Counted from the first letter of the stretch, positions 8,324 to 16,574 are shown. The stretch is DNA of 64,000 nucleotides from G11 sp947167445 (GCA_947167445.1 CAMVID010000006.1:114837-178836); one strand, 5' to 3'. The notes: generated by a model not told the origin, from the sequence alone. Program-made: numbers and translations.

Positions 8324-8692
8324 ATGACAATTTATAAGTGCATGCACTGTGGAAACATGGTCATGAGTGTTAAGAGTTCGGGAGTTCCCATGGTTTGCTG
8401 TGGAGATCAGATGACTGAGCTTATCCCCGGAACAAGCGACGGTGCCGTTGAGAAACACGTTCCTGTTTACGAGGTAAAGGACGGCAAGGTTACTGTTAAC
8501 GTAGGAAGCGTAGATCATCCTATGATTGCAGAGCATTATATTGAGTGGGTTGCTATTGAGACCAACTTAGGATGCAGACTCACAAAACTTAAACCCGAGA
8601 CAGCACCCAAGTGTGTATTTACTCTTGAAGAAGGAGAAACAGTTAAAGAAGTATTGGCTTACTGTAACTTGCACGGACTCTGGAAAGCATGA
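8324..8692 (+). CDS. dfx: Superoxide reductase (two-iron desulfoferrodoxin)
   Basis: It reduces superoxide to hydrogen peroxide without making oxygen, a cytoplasmic defence of strict anaerobes. The N-terminal rubredoxin-like iron site is complete: Cys6, Cys9 and the Cys25-Cys26 pair. The catalytic site motif EKHVP (Glu43-Lys44-His45) is present, as are the HPM, EHYIEW and C-terminal CNLHG ligand segments. At 122 residues it has the normal length for a two-iron enzyme. GGAGGG precedes the start. Thioredoxin follows after 8 bp and rubrerythrin comes next, giving a route from superoxide to peroxide to water. Confidence 0.95.
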   Translation: MTIYKCMHCGNMVMSVKSSGVPMVCCGDQMTELIPGTSDGAVEKHVPVYEVKDGKVTVNVGSVDHPMIAEHYIEWVAIETNLGCRLTKLKPETAPKCVFTLEEGETVKEVLAYCNLHGLWKA

Positions 8693-8700
8693 GGTGAAAT

Positions 8701-9015
8701 ATGAGCGAAGTAGCTTTAAATGCAAGTAATTTTGATGAAACAGTATTAAAATCAGATATTCCCGTAGTGGTAGATTTCTGGGCACCCTGGTGTGGACCCT
8801 GTAAGATGTTTGCCCCTACTCTCGCAAAGTTTGCGGAAGCAACAGAGGGCAAAGTCCTGGTTGGAAAGGTAAACGTTGACGACGAGCAGGATCTTGCCAT
8901 GAAATATGGTGTTGCAAGTATTCCTACTATTCTTGTATTTAAGAACGGTGAGATAGCCAACAAGAAAGTCGGCGGCTTAAGTCTCGATCAGTTAAATGAA
9001 TTTGTGGGTATATAA
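8701..9015 (+). CDS. trxA: Thioredoxin
   Basis: A compact 104-residue thioredoxin with the redox motif WCGPC (Cys31, Cys34) and the cis-proline segment 'ASIPTILVF'. It reduces protein disulfides in the cytoplasm. AGGTG lies just before the ATG, 8 bp after the superoxide reductase stop, so the two genes are co-transcribed. Its place between superoxide reductase and rubrerythrin suggests a role in thiol recovery under oxygen exposure, although no thioredoxin reductase gene is present nearby. Confidence 0.95.
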   Translation: MSEVALNASNFDETVLKSDIPVVVDFWAPWCGPCKMFAPTLAKFAEATEGKVLVGKVNVDDEQDLAMKYGVASIPTILVFKNGEIANKKVGGLSLDQLNEFVGI

Positions 9016-9063
9016 GCAAACAACTGAATAATTGAATAATCCATTGAAAAGGAGATATAAATA

Positions 9064-9600
9064 ATGAGCAGATACGCAGGTACACAGACCGAGAAGAATC
9101 TTCAGGCAGCATTTGCAGGAGAATCTCAGGCAAGAAACAAATATACTTATTTCGCATCAAAGGCTAAAAAGGAAGGTTTTGAGCAGATTGCTGATCTTTT
9201 CTTAAAGACAGCCGACAACGAGAAAGAGCACGCTAAGATGTGGTTCAAGGAATTGGAGGGTATCGGTGATACCGCTGCTAACCTTGCTGCTGCAGCTGAC
9301 GGCGAGAACTACGAGTGGACAGATATGTATGAGGACTTTGCCAAGACCGCAGAGGCTGAGGGCTTCAAGGATCTTGCAGTTAAGTTCAGACTTGTAGCTG
9401 CCATCGAGAAGAGACACGAGGAGAGATATCGTGCACTTCTTAAGAACGTGGAAGCTCAGGAAGTATTTGCGAAGAGCGAAGTAAAGGTTTGGGAGTGCCG
9501 TAACTGCGGACACATTGTTGTTGGCACAAAGGCTCCTGATGTATGTCCTACATGCGCACATCCTCAGAGCTACTTTGAAGTACACGCAGAGAATTACTAA
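9064..9600 (+). CDS. rbr: Rubrerythrin
   Basis: A peroxide-reducing diiron protein. The N-terminal ~140 residues form the ferritin-like four-helix domain, with Glu residues and ExxH motifs such as 'NEKEHAKMW' and 'IEKRHEERY' as di-iron ligands. The C-terminal rubredoxin-like domain supplies a Cys4 iron site (CRNCGH ... CPTCAH). At 178 residues it has the usual length. AAAGGAG precedes the ATG. It is the third gene in the oxygen-stress operon and would remove the peroxide made by superoxide reductase. Confidence 0.95.
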   Translation: MSRYAGTQTEKNLQAAFAGESQARNKYTYFASKAKKEGFEQIADLFLKTADNEKEHAKMWFKELEGIGDTAANLAAAADGENYEWTDMYEDFAKTAEAEGFKDLAVKFRLVAAIEKRHEERYRALLKNVEAQEVFAKSEVKVWECRNCGHIVVGTKAPDVCPTCAHPQSYFEVHAENY

Positions 9601-9602
9601 TT

Positions 9603-10262
9603 ATGGTTTGCGAACTGTTTGATTCCATTACCGAAGAAGAACAGAAAAAAATGCTTACCTGCGCGGCAGCAAAGGAGAGATCCTTCGCTGCCGGCGAATA
9701 TATTTTCAGACAGGGCGATTCGCCAAAGAGCATGTATCTGGTCCTTAAGGGCAGCGTAATGGTGGCCAAGGATTTTGTCACCGGCAAAAGAAGCGTTCTC
9801 TTTATAGTTTACGAGAAGGACGTTTTCGGAGAAATGTTCGCTTTTTCCAATGAGAGCCAGTTTTGGTACGACGCCATTGCCAATGAACCGGTAACGGTTC
9901 TAGAGATTCCTTTTGGGTTCTTCTTTGGCTTTTGTGAAAACGCATGCAGAAAACACCAGACAATAGTTAAGAACATGCTGGGGATTTTCTCAAAGAAGAG
10001 TTTTATGATGACCAAGAAGCTTTATCTTCTGTCAGGGAAAACTCTCAGAGAAAGAATATCCATGTGGGTTCTTGATCTCGCCGGAGAAAAGGATTCCTTC
10101 AAATCTGACATGAACAGAGAGGAATTATCCGACTATCTGGGAACAACAAGGCCGTCCCTTTCAAGGGAGTTAATGGCCATGCAGGATGAGGGCCTTATCG
10201 AGGTGGAACGTTCATCCTTCAAAATCAAAGATCGGGAAGGTCTTGAGTATTATGCGGAGTAG
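9603..10262 (+). CDS. Crp/Fnr-family transcriptional regulator of the oxygen-stress locus
   Basis: Begins 2 bp after rubrerythrin. Residues ~1-125 form a cyclic-nucleotide-binding-like beta-roll, followed by a long dimerisation helix and a winged helix-turn-helix (~165-210, recognition helix 'TTRPSLSRELMAM'). It lacks the Glu of the FNR recognition motif ExxSR but keeps Ser-Arg. It has exactly four cysteines: Cys3, Cys20, Cys111 and Cys115, the last two as CENAC. These could bind a metal or FeS cluster, which is inference. GTAAC-N4-GTTAC palindromes in the divergent promoter region upstream of the operon are its likely targets, which would make it autoregulatory. Confidence 0.9.
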   Translation: MVCELFDSITEEEQKKMLTCAAAKERSFAAGEYIFRQGDSPKSMYLVLKGSVMVAKDFVTGKRSVLFIVYEKDVFGEMFAFSNESQFWYDAIANEPVTVLEIPFGFFFGFCENACRKHQTIVKNMLGIFSKKSFMMTKKLYLLSGKTLRERISMWVLDLAGEKDSFKSDMNREELSDYLGTTRPSLSRELMAMQDEGLIEVERSSFKIKDREGLEYYAE

Positions 10263-10283
10263 AGTTTCTACTCCGTTTTTTTG
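10255..10283 (+). terminator. Terminator of the oxygen-stress operon
   Basis: CGGAGTAGA / TCTACTCCG stem with a 3-nt loop and a T7 run. It overlaps the end of the regulator gene, whose stop codon lies in the stem. Confidence 0.9.
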
Positions 10284-10362
10284 TGACTATTTTATTAATG
10301 TTTCTTTAAAAAAACAATGTGCATCTTTCATTTTATAAAAGATATGTTAGAATGATGATGCT

Positions 10363-11754
10363 ATGGAAGAAAAGAAGAAGAGAAACAAAGGAATAATAGC
10401 CGTAATCGCTTCCCTCGGTGTAATAACAGCGGGGCTTGTTGGCTATGTTTTATATATTGATGCAACAAAGCCTGTGTTTAATCTGAACACAGACAGTCTG
10501 TCCATTGAGGCGGGGGACGGCTTTGATCCCCTGGACTACGTATCTTTCGTCAAGAATGTGGATGAGAAAACCATCGACATCGACAACCCGGTTCAGACAG
10601 GAATTCTTGGTGAGTACCAGGTATATTACGGAGCAGGCCAGGAAATCAAGGCTTTAAAGGTTACAGTGGAGGACACTAAAGCTCCCACTTTTACCGTTAA
10701 GCCCGGTACCCATGAGTACTATACGGATGAGAAGATTGCACCGGAGGATTTGATTTACACCTTAAGTGATGAAACAGACGTTGAGGTAAGCCTTGATTAC
10801 GAGGGTCAGAATTTTACTGAGCCGGGAGATTATAAGCTTAAGGTTGTGGCTTCAGATGCCGCCGGAAACGAAACAGTCAGATTTGCCAACATTAAAATAA
10901 GCAAGAAGGATACTACCCCTCCTGAAATCTGGGGAGTAATTGATGTTGTAATTGTTGAGGGAGATTCCCTTGATTTGATGAACGGAATCCAGGTTTTCGA
11001 TGATATCGACGAGAACCCTTCCCTTGAAATAGAGGGTGAATACGATAAGGAAAAGCCCGGCGAATACAGGATTAAATATATAGCAAAGGACGCTTCAGAC
11101 AACGAGTCCAGCGCCGAAAGACTTATAAGAGTTGAGCCCGAGATTATCGTTCCTGTGGAGAGACCTGCGGGAATCGAACCCTTCACCGGAGATGTTACAA
11201 ACTTCATTCCTCAGGGAGGAAGCGTTGGCTGGGATGCAACAGGAATTAGAAAGCAGCCTTATCTAGTAGCTGTAAACAGAGCTATGAACACAGTTACCGT
11301 ATATGGCAAGGATGAAAACGGAAATTACACAATTCCCGTGAAGGCTTTTGCCTGCAGTGTGGGAAGAGAAGGCCATGAGACAATAACCGGCACATATAAG
11401 ACCACAGACCGTTTCCCCTGGTGTTACATGGTGGACGGAACCTGGGGAAGATACGCCATAAGAATAAGCGGCGGATACATGTTCCACTCCATCGGATACT
11501 ACGAGAGAAAGGAAGATACTCTTGAGTACGATGAGTTTAATAAGCTTGGAACTCCCGCAAGTCTTGGATGCGTAAGACTCTGCCTTTCGGATATTTACTG
11601 GCTTTACGCTTACTGCCCTACAGGCTTTAGAACTGTAATCTATGACGATTACGAATCCGCGGGACCTCTTGGCAAACCTACGCCTCCAATGATTGATACC
11701 TCGAATGAATTCACCAGAGGCTGGGATCCCACAGATCCTGAGTATCCATATTAG
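10363..11754 (+). CDS. L,D-transpeptidase (YkuD) with Ig-like repeats
   Basis: A membrane-anchored cell-wall enzyme. Residues ~10-30 form a signal-anchor helix, and ~35-270 hold three immunoglobulin-like modules of the DUF5011 type (repeated 'DTKAPT', 'DTTPPEIWG', 'GEYRIKYIAKDASDN'). Residues ~290-430 hold the YkuD catalytic domain, with 'MFHSIGYYE' and 'GTPASLGCVRL' and nucleophile Cys403. Such enzymes form 3-3 peptidoglycan cross-links or attach proteins to the wall. No Shine-Dalgarno site precedes the ATG and a TAGAAT hexamer ends 9 bp before it, so the mRNA leader may be very short. It is transcribed with, or just ahead of, the VWA gene. Confidence 0.9.
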   Translation: MEEKKKRNKGIIAVIASLGVITAGLVGYVLYIDATKPVFNLNTDSLSIEAGDGFDPLDYVSFVKNVDEKTIDIDNPVQTGILGEYQVYYGAGQEIKALKVTVEDTKAPTFTVKPGTHEYYTDEKIAPEDLIYTLSDETDVEVSLDYEGQNFTEPGDYKLKVVASDAAGNETVRFANIKISKKDTTPPEIWGVIDVVIVEGDSLDLMNGIQVFDDIDENPSLEIEGEYDKEKPGEYRIKYIAKDASDNESSAERLIRVEPEIIVPVERPAGIEPFTGDVTNFIPQGGSVGWDATGIRKQPYLVAVNRAMNTVTVYGKDENGNYTIPVKAFACSVGREGHETITGTYKTTDRFPWCYMVDGTWGRYAIRISGGYMFHSIGYYERKEDTLEYDEFNKLGTPASLGCVRLCLSDIYWLYAYCPTGFRTVIYDDYESAGPLGKPTPPMIDTSNEFTRGWDPTDPEYPY

Positions 11755-11779
11755 AAAGCAAATGTGTTAATATATACAT

Positions 11780-13060
11780 ATGACTGATGAAGCAACCATT
11801 TTAAGTTATGCCGAGAAGGTAATAAATCTCGCAAGAGACACCATAACAGTTCGCTTCAGATTCTTTGATTCCGCATTGGCCAAGGTAAGCTTTGAAAGCC
11901 GCGTGGGAATCAAAGGTTATGTTTTTGACGGCACAAAACTGATTTACGATCCATATATGCTTTTAAATGATTATAAGGAGGAGTCCTCATTCGCTTTGAG
12001 GCTCCTCCTTCATGTGCTTTTTCACGCAATTTTAATGCACCCCTACAGGTTTGATAAGACGGAGGAAAAGTACTGGAATATAGCCTCAGACATTGCGGTT
12101 GAAAATATTATTCTTTCAATGGAGATTCCCGAAGCCACGCTTTTAAGGGATGGTGAGGAAAGAATAATTCTAAGCCGCCTTTCAAAGTGGGTACCAAACC
12201 TTACCGCTGATGCACTGTACAGAGAGTTTGTGGTTGGCGGCATCTCCCACGATTCCGAGGAGAAGTATGCTAAGCTCTTTAAGTTTGATACCCACAGGCC
12301 AAGAGCCACATACAAGGATGAGCCCAAGGAGATTTTTACCAAGGAAGACTGGGAGAAAATAGCCGAGAGAGTAAAGGCGGAGCTTAAGTCTTTTTCCAAA
12401 GATATTACAGGCGGGGAGTCTATATTACAGAACCTTAAGGAAAGCACCAAGAAGCGCTACGATTACGACGAGATTCTTAACCGCTTTGCGGTGATGAGCG
12501 AAGAGATTAAGGTTAACCCCGACGAGTTCGACTATATCTACTACACCTACGGTCTTGACACCTACGGAAACATGCCCCTAATCGAACCTCTCGAGTACGC
12601 CGAGGAGAAGCGTATAAAGGAATTCGTCATAGCAATCGATACTTCTGCTTCCGTAAGAGGCAAGATGGTTGAAGGGTTCCTAAATAAGACCTATGACATT
12701 CTGTCGAAATCCGTAAGCTTTTCGGAGAAACTGAATGTCCACATAGTTCAGTGTGATTCAAAAATTACTGAAGATACGGTGATAGAATCCAAGAACGATT
12801 TGAAGAAGGCCGCCGACAACTTCAAAATTAAAGGCTTCGGAGCCACGGACTTCAGACCCGTGTTCGCATATGTGGATCAGTTAATCAGAGATGAAAAGAT
12901 TAAGAACCTGAAGGGCCTTATTTATTTTACCGACGGATACGGAATTTACCCCGAGTCGCCGCCCCGCTACGACACACTCTTTGTTTTTGACAGGGAGGAT
13001 GAGTACAGAATGCCGGTGCCGGGTTGGGCAATCAAAGTGATATTGGAGGATGAGGAATGA
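11780..13060 (+). CDS. VWA-like domain protein with N-terminal DUF2201-type domain
   Basis: Two-part architecture: an N-terminal ~250-residue putative metallopeptidase domain of the DUF2201 type, then a VWA-like domain with an intact metal-ion-dependent adhesion motif DTSAS (Asp287, Ser289, Ser291). The helix where related proteins carry HExxH reads HVLFH (His78-His82), so the catalytic Glu appears to be lost while both His remain. The stop overlaps the start of a MoxR-like ATPase by 4 bp (ATGA), the classic pairing of VWA adaptor and AAA+ chaperone. The target complex is unknown. The start lacks a ribosome site and a TAATAT hexamer lies 6 bp upstream. Confidence 0.8.
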   Translation: MTDEATILSYAEKVINLARDTITVRFRFFDSALAKVSFESRVGIKGYVFDGTKLIYDPYMLLNDYKEESSFALRLLLHVLFHAILMHPYRFDKTEEKYWNIASDIAVENIILSMEIPEATLLRDGEERIILSRLSKWVPNLTADALYREFVVGGISHDSEEKYAKLFKFDTHRPRATYKDEPKEIFTKEDWEKIAERVKAELKSFSKDITGGESILQNLKESTKKRYDYDEILNRFAVMSEEIKVNPDEFDYIYYTYGLDTYGNMPLIEPLEYAEEKRIKEFVIAIDTSASVRGKMVEGFLNKTYDILSKSVSFSEKLNVHIVQCDSKITEDTVIESKNDLKKAADNFKIKGFGATDFRPVFAYVDQLIRDEKIKNLKGLIYFTDGYGIYPESPPRYDTLFVFDREDEYRMPVPGWAIKVILEDEE

Positions 13061-14532
13061 ACATAAGAGAAGCTAAAGATTATATAAAAGATACGGTCCA
13101 GTTATACCTGACAAAGGACGAGTTCGGAGACTATAGGATTCCTGTGGTAAGGCAGCGCCCCATTTTCCTATTGGGTGCTCCCGGAATCGGAAAGACAGCG
13201 GTTATGAGCCAGATTGCTTCAGAGCTTGATATTGCATTGGTGAGTTATTCCATGACTCATCACACAAGACAGTCGGCCCTCGGCCTTCCCTTCATCGAGA
13301 AGAAGGAATATGCAGGTAAAAACTACAGTGTCTCCGAATACACCATGAGTGAAATCATTGCCTCGGTTTATGACACTATGGAGGAAAGCGGGGTAAAGGA
13401 AGGAATCCTATTCCTTGATGAGATCAACTGTGTTTCGGAAACCCTCTACCCTTCCATGCTTCAGTTCCTGCAGTATAAGGTTTTTGGAAAGCATGCAGTT
13501 CCCGAAGGCTGGGTAATTGTAACGGCCGGAAACCCTCCGGAATTTAATAAGGCCGTAAGGGAATTTGATGTTGTTACTTTAGACAGACTTAAGGTTATTG
13601 AGGTTGAGGCTGATTATCCCGCCTGGAAAAAGTACGCCTTCGATGCAGGTCTTCACGGCTCTATTCTCAATTTCTTGGAGTCAAACAGGGATTATTTCTA
13701 TGGAGTAGAAACCACTGCTTTTGGCAAAAATTATGTTACGGCCAGAGGATGGGAAGATCTTTCCGATATTATCAAGCTCTATGAAGAGTCCGGAAAGAAG
13801 GTTACGGAAAGTCTTGTAGGTCAGTACATCAAGAATGAAACTGTGGTAAAAGAATATACAGCTTACTACGACCTCTACAACAAATATAAGAGACAGTATG
13901 ATGTTGAGGGTGTTTTTGAAGGCAAGGTTGATGAGAAGATGGTGAAGGCCGTCTCTAAGGCAGCAGTCGATGAGAGACTTGCCCTTACCGGACTTCTTTC
14001 GGATGTGGTTAAATCAGAGATTAAAGATATTATGAGGAGGCAGCAGGTTTTAAAAGATGTGAGACCCTCCCTTTCAAGAATGACCTCAGGAGAAGAAAAG
14101 GATATTGCAGGATATATTAAGACCCTTGTAAAGGCAAGGGAAAAGATAATTGCCGACAAGCAAAGAGCAGGCTCCTTAACGGCAGCAGAAAAGACAGAGG
14201 GAAAGAGAATCATTGCGCTCTATAAAGATCTGTCAAAGCAGGCCGGCACACCAGATGAGGTAAAGACGTTTTTTAACGGTGAAATCGGAGTCCTGAAAGA
14301 AAGGGTGGCCACGGAGCAAAAGAGGCTAGATAATCTCTTTGCCGCCATGAGTAAGATTTTTGGTGAGGAGTCCAATGAGATGTTAGTGCTTGTAACGGAG
14401 CTCACCCTTGGTAAGGATACCGCGGACTTCTTTGCAAGCTTCGGCTCCGATTCCTACGAGAAGTACAATTCCCTTCTCATGGTAGGTGACCGCAAGGAAA
14501 CCCTCCGCAAGGAAATCCTTAACATACTTTAG
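13057..14532 (+). CDS. MoxR-like AAA+ ATPase partner of the VWA protein
   Basis: The AAA+ core occupies residues ~25-260, with Walker A GAPGIGKT (40-47) and Walker B ILFLDE (Asp121, Glu122), the sensor segment 'VIVTAGNPPEFN' and the ring-position Arg region that follows. The C-terminal ~230 residues are charged, helical and lysine-rich with no recognised domain. MoxR ATPases with VWA partners act as chaperones that insert cofactors or remodel large complexes. The 4-bp overlap with the upstream gene implies translational coupling. The unusually long C-terminal helical part may be a substrate arm; that is inference. Confidence 0.85.
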   Translation: MNIREAKDYIKDTVQLYLTKDEFGDYRIPVVRQRPIFLLGAPGIGKTAVMSQIASELDIALVSYSMTHHTRQSALGLPFIEKKEYAGKNYSVSEYTMSEIIASVYDTMEESGVKEGILFLDEINCVSETLYPSMLQFLQYKVFGKHAVPEGWVIVTAGNPPEFNKAVREFDVVTLDRLKVIEVEADYPAWKKYAFDAGLHGSILNFLESNRDYFYGVETTAFGKNYVTARGWEDLSDIIKLYEESGKKVTESLVGQYIKNETVVKEYTAYYDLYNKYKRQYDVEGVFEGKVDEKMVKAVSKAAVDERLALTGLLSDVVKSEIKDIMRRQQVLKDVRPSLSRMTSGEEKDIAGYIKTLVKAREKIIADKQRAGSLTAAEKTEGKRIIALYKDLSKQAGTPDEVKTFFNGEIGVLKERVATEQKRLDNLFAAMSKIFGEESNEMLVLVTELTLGKDTADFFASFGSDSYEKYNSLLMVGDRKETLRKEILNIL

Positions 14533-14562
14533 GTGCAAAATGGGGACAGGCCCAAATTGCAC
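14533..14562. repeat. REP-like palindrome with GGGGACAGG core
   Basis: GTGCAA and TTGCAC arms flank an inner TGGG/CCCA stem with loop GACAGG; two A-A mismatches separate the stems. It begins directly after the ATPase stop codon and has no T-run, so it is not an ordinary terminator. The GGGGACAGG...CCC pattern resembles small palindromic elements spread by REP-associated Y1 transposases. Only one copy was seen in this window. Confidence 0.45.
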
Positions 14563-14581
14563 ATACATCCCCCCGGGGGGT

Positions 14582-14639
14582 TTGTGGAAGATGGTATGCC
14601 TCCTATATAATGAAGTCGATATCATTATATGGGAGGTAT
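14582..14639 (+). promoter_or_regulatory. cbiM promoter and operator palindrome covering the ribosome site
   Basis: Two 18-base arms (14596-14613 and 14622-14639) pair along their full length, with two G-U wobbles and an 8-base loop. The left arm contains a perfect TATAAT (14606-14611), preceded at 18 bp by TTGTGG; the right arm contains the ribosome site GGGAGG (14631-14636). If transcription starts near 14618 the palindrome is a DNA operator over the -10 box. If it starts upstream, an RNA hairpin would hide the ribosome site. Metal-dependent control is inferred from the downstream genes. Confidence 0.55.
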
Positions 14640-14645
14640 TTCTTT

Positions 14646-15683
14646 ATGCATATGGCAGATGCCTTACTGGCTCCCGCTGTTGCAGCTACAATGTATGTAG
14701 CTTCGGGAACAGGTGCCGGATTTTCAATCAATAGACTGAGAAAGGACGACGAACCTCAGAAATTGCCGGTTATGGCAGTTACTTCTGCTCTTGTTTTCGC
14801 AGGACAGATGATTAACTACACGATTCCCGGAACAGGTTCTTCAGGTCATATGTGTGGCGGTATGTTGTTATCCGCTCTTCTTGGACCTCAGGCAGGATTC
14901 TTATCAATGATAGTAATCCTTGCAATTCAGTGTTTATTCTTTGCTGACGGAGGACTGATGGCTCTTGGAGCCAATGTCTGGAACATGGCATTTTACGGGT
15001 GCTTTATAGGTTATTACCTGATATGGCGTCCCTTTATGAGAAGTAAAATATTCGGTGACAGCAGAAACGGTCAGAGATGGAGAATTATTCTTGCATCCAT
15101 TATCGGCTGTATTGTGACTCTTCAGATGGGAGCTTTCTCCGTTGTGCTTGAAACAAGCATTTCAGGAATCACAGAGCTTCCCTTTGGCGCATTCGTTGCT
15201 TTGATGCAGCCCATACACCTTGCAATCGGTCTTGTGGAAGGACTCATTACCTCAGCGGTACTGATTTTTGTATACGAGACAAGATCAGAACTCTTGCAGG
15301 ACGTAAATGTTTCTGAGAATGATAAGAAGGGCTCCTTAAAGAGCGTCATCGTTACACTCGGTGTTGCTGCCCTTGTAATCGGCGGAGGCTTAAGCCTTTT
15401 TGCAAGCTCCAATCCTGACGGACTTGAATGGGCACTTTTTGGAAACGCCGAGAACATGGGACTTGACGAGGATAACTTCGGCATAGAAAGCAGTGTGGCG
15501 GAAAAGGCCGAAGCTATTCAGGAAACCACTTCTTTCCTGCCGGACTACGCATTCCCTGACAGCGAAGCAGCTGTTGGAACCACGGTTTCAGGTATTGTAG
15601 GCTCGGCAATCGTAGCAGGTGTTGCCGTTCTTATTTGCTTCGCAGGCGGATTCTTCAGAAAGAGAAAGAAAGCTGAAGCATAA
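14646..15683 (+). CDS. cbiM: Nickel/cobalt ECF transporter substrate component, CbiM/NikM with fused PDGLE domain
   Basis: The start at 14646 is chosen because it gives the diagnostic N-terminus MHMADALL, whose His2 binds the metal in this family, and because GGGAGG lies 9 bp upstream; an ATG at 14610 falls inside the operator palindrome. Residues ~1-215 hold the membrane CbiM domain. After a charged loop come a membrane segment and the 'SNPDGLEWALFG' motif of the CbiN/NikN-like PDGLE domain, then a last membrane segment near residues 315-335. It forms the entry channel for Ni2+ or Co2+ together with the downstream cbiQ and cbiO products. Confidence 0.9.
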   Translation: MHMADALLAPAVAATMYVASGTGAGFSINRLRKDDEPQKLPVMAVTSALVFAGQMINYTIPGTGSSGHMCGGMLLSALLGPQAGFLSMIVILAIQCLFFADGGLMALGANVWNMAFYGCFIGYYLIWRPFMRSKIFGDSRNGQRWRIILASIIGCIVTLQMGAFSVVLETSISGITELPFGAFVALMQPIHLAIGLVEGLITSAVLIFVYETRSELLQDVNVSENDKKGSLKSVIVTLGVAALVIGGGLSLFASSNPDGLEWALFGNAENMGLDEDNFGIESSVAEKAEAIQETTSFLPDYAFPDSEAAVGTTVSGIVGSAIVAGVAVLICFAGGFFRKRKKAEA

Positions 15684-15717
15684 ATTTAGTTTAAATTGAG
15701 TAGAGATAAGTTATAAT

Positions 15718-15743
15718 TAAGGGGCGTCGTTTGATGCCCCTTA
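15718..15743 (+). terminator. Hairpin between cbiM and cbiQ
   Basis: TAAGGGGC / GCCCCTTA stem with a 10-nt loop followed only by TTGATTC. It is a weak or leaky terminator that could lower cbiQ/cbiO expression relative to cbiM, or an RNA-processing site. Confidence 0.5.
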
Positions 15744-15766
15744 TTGATTCTTAAAGGTATTCACAT

Positions 15767-16570
15767 ATGAACAAAATGCAAAAGGCCCTTAGAGAGCTCT
15801 CTGAAATGGATGAGCTCTCGGCACGAACTTCGCCAATTCACTCATTGCACCCTGCGGCGAAATTCCTTACGACAATTGCATATATCATGGTTGTTCTTTC
15901 CTTTGACAAGTACGACTTAAACGGGCTGTTTCCAATGATTCTCTGGCCAATCGTTTTATTCCAGGTCAGCGGAACAAATGTGAGGAGCTGTTTTTACAAG
16001 CTAAGAATTGTTCTTCCCCTGGTTATGGCAGTTGGCCTGTTTAATCCCTTCTTCGACAAAGAGATAATGGTCCGTATCGGGGGTGTAGGTATATCCGGAG
16101 GAGTAATCTCCATGATTACCTTGATGCTTAAAGGGGTTTACTGCCTGATGGCCTCCTTCCTTCTTATGGCCACTACCAAGATAGACAATCTTTGCGCGGC
16201 TTTAAGGAAACTTCACATTCCCTCAATGATAGTGTCACTTCTTCTTCTGACCTACCGTTATGTTGGTGTAATGACTGAGGAACTTGCGGTGATGACGGAC
16301 GCTTATCACTTAAGGGCACCGAATCAGAAGGGCATACACGTATCTGCCTGGGGCTCATTTCTGGGACAACTTTTGCTCAGAAGTATGGACAAAGCCCAGG
16401 AAATCTACCAAGCTATGCTCCTCAGGGGCTATCACGAGCACTTCCATTACTCGGAAAACAGGCGGTTTAATGCCCATGATGCCATATTCTTGGCTATTGC
16501 GGTTACAATCTTTGTAATCCTTCGATTATATAATCTGACCGAGGTCCTTGGCGGTCTGGTTGTGAGGTAA
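15767..16570 (+). CDS. cbiQ: ECF transporter transmembrane component CbiQ
   Basis: The integral membrane T-component linking the substrate channel to the ATPase. It has about five or six hydrophobic helices and, near residues 205-220, the coupling segment 'YQAMLLRGYHEHF', which carries the Ala/Met-x-x-Arg-Gly motif expected to contact the ATPase. At 267 residues it has the usual length. It sits between cbiM and cbiO, and the cbiO start follows its stop by 4 bp. Confidence 0.9.
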   Translation: MNKMQKALRELSEMDELSARTSPIHSLHPAAKFLTTIAYIMVVLSFDKYDLNGLFPMILWPIVLFQVSGTNVRSCFYKLRIVLPLVMAVGLFNPFFDKEIMVRIGGVGISGGVISMITLMLKGVYCLMASFLLMATTKIDNLCAALRKLHIPSMIVSLLLLTYRYVGVMTEELAVMTDAYHLRAPNQKGIHVSAWGSFLGQLLLRSMDKAQEIYQAMLLRGYHEHFHYSENRRFNAHDAIFLAIAVTIFVILRLYNLTEVLGGLVVR

Positions 16571-16574
16571 ATAA

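Noticed and set aside
9202..9585. 127-residue frame antisense to rubrerythrin
   Set aside because: It mirrors a highly conserved rubrerythrin gene and has no start signal.
14569..14580. CCCCCCGGGGGG palindrome as a terminator or operator
   Set aside because: It has no loop and no T-run, and no function was apparent.
14541..14645. Cobalamin or NiCo riboswitch before cbiM
   Set aside because: No B12-box-like or four-way junction NiCo pattern was recognised; the region is a simple long palindrome plus a REP-like element.
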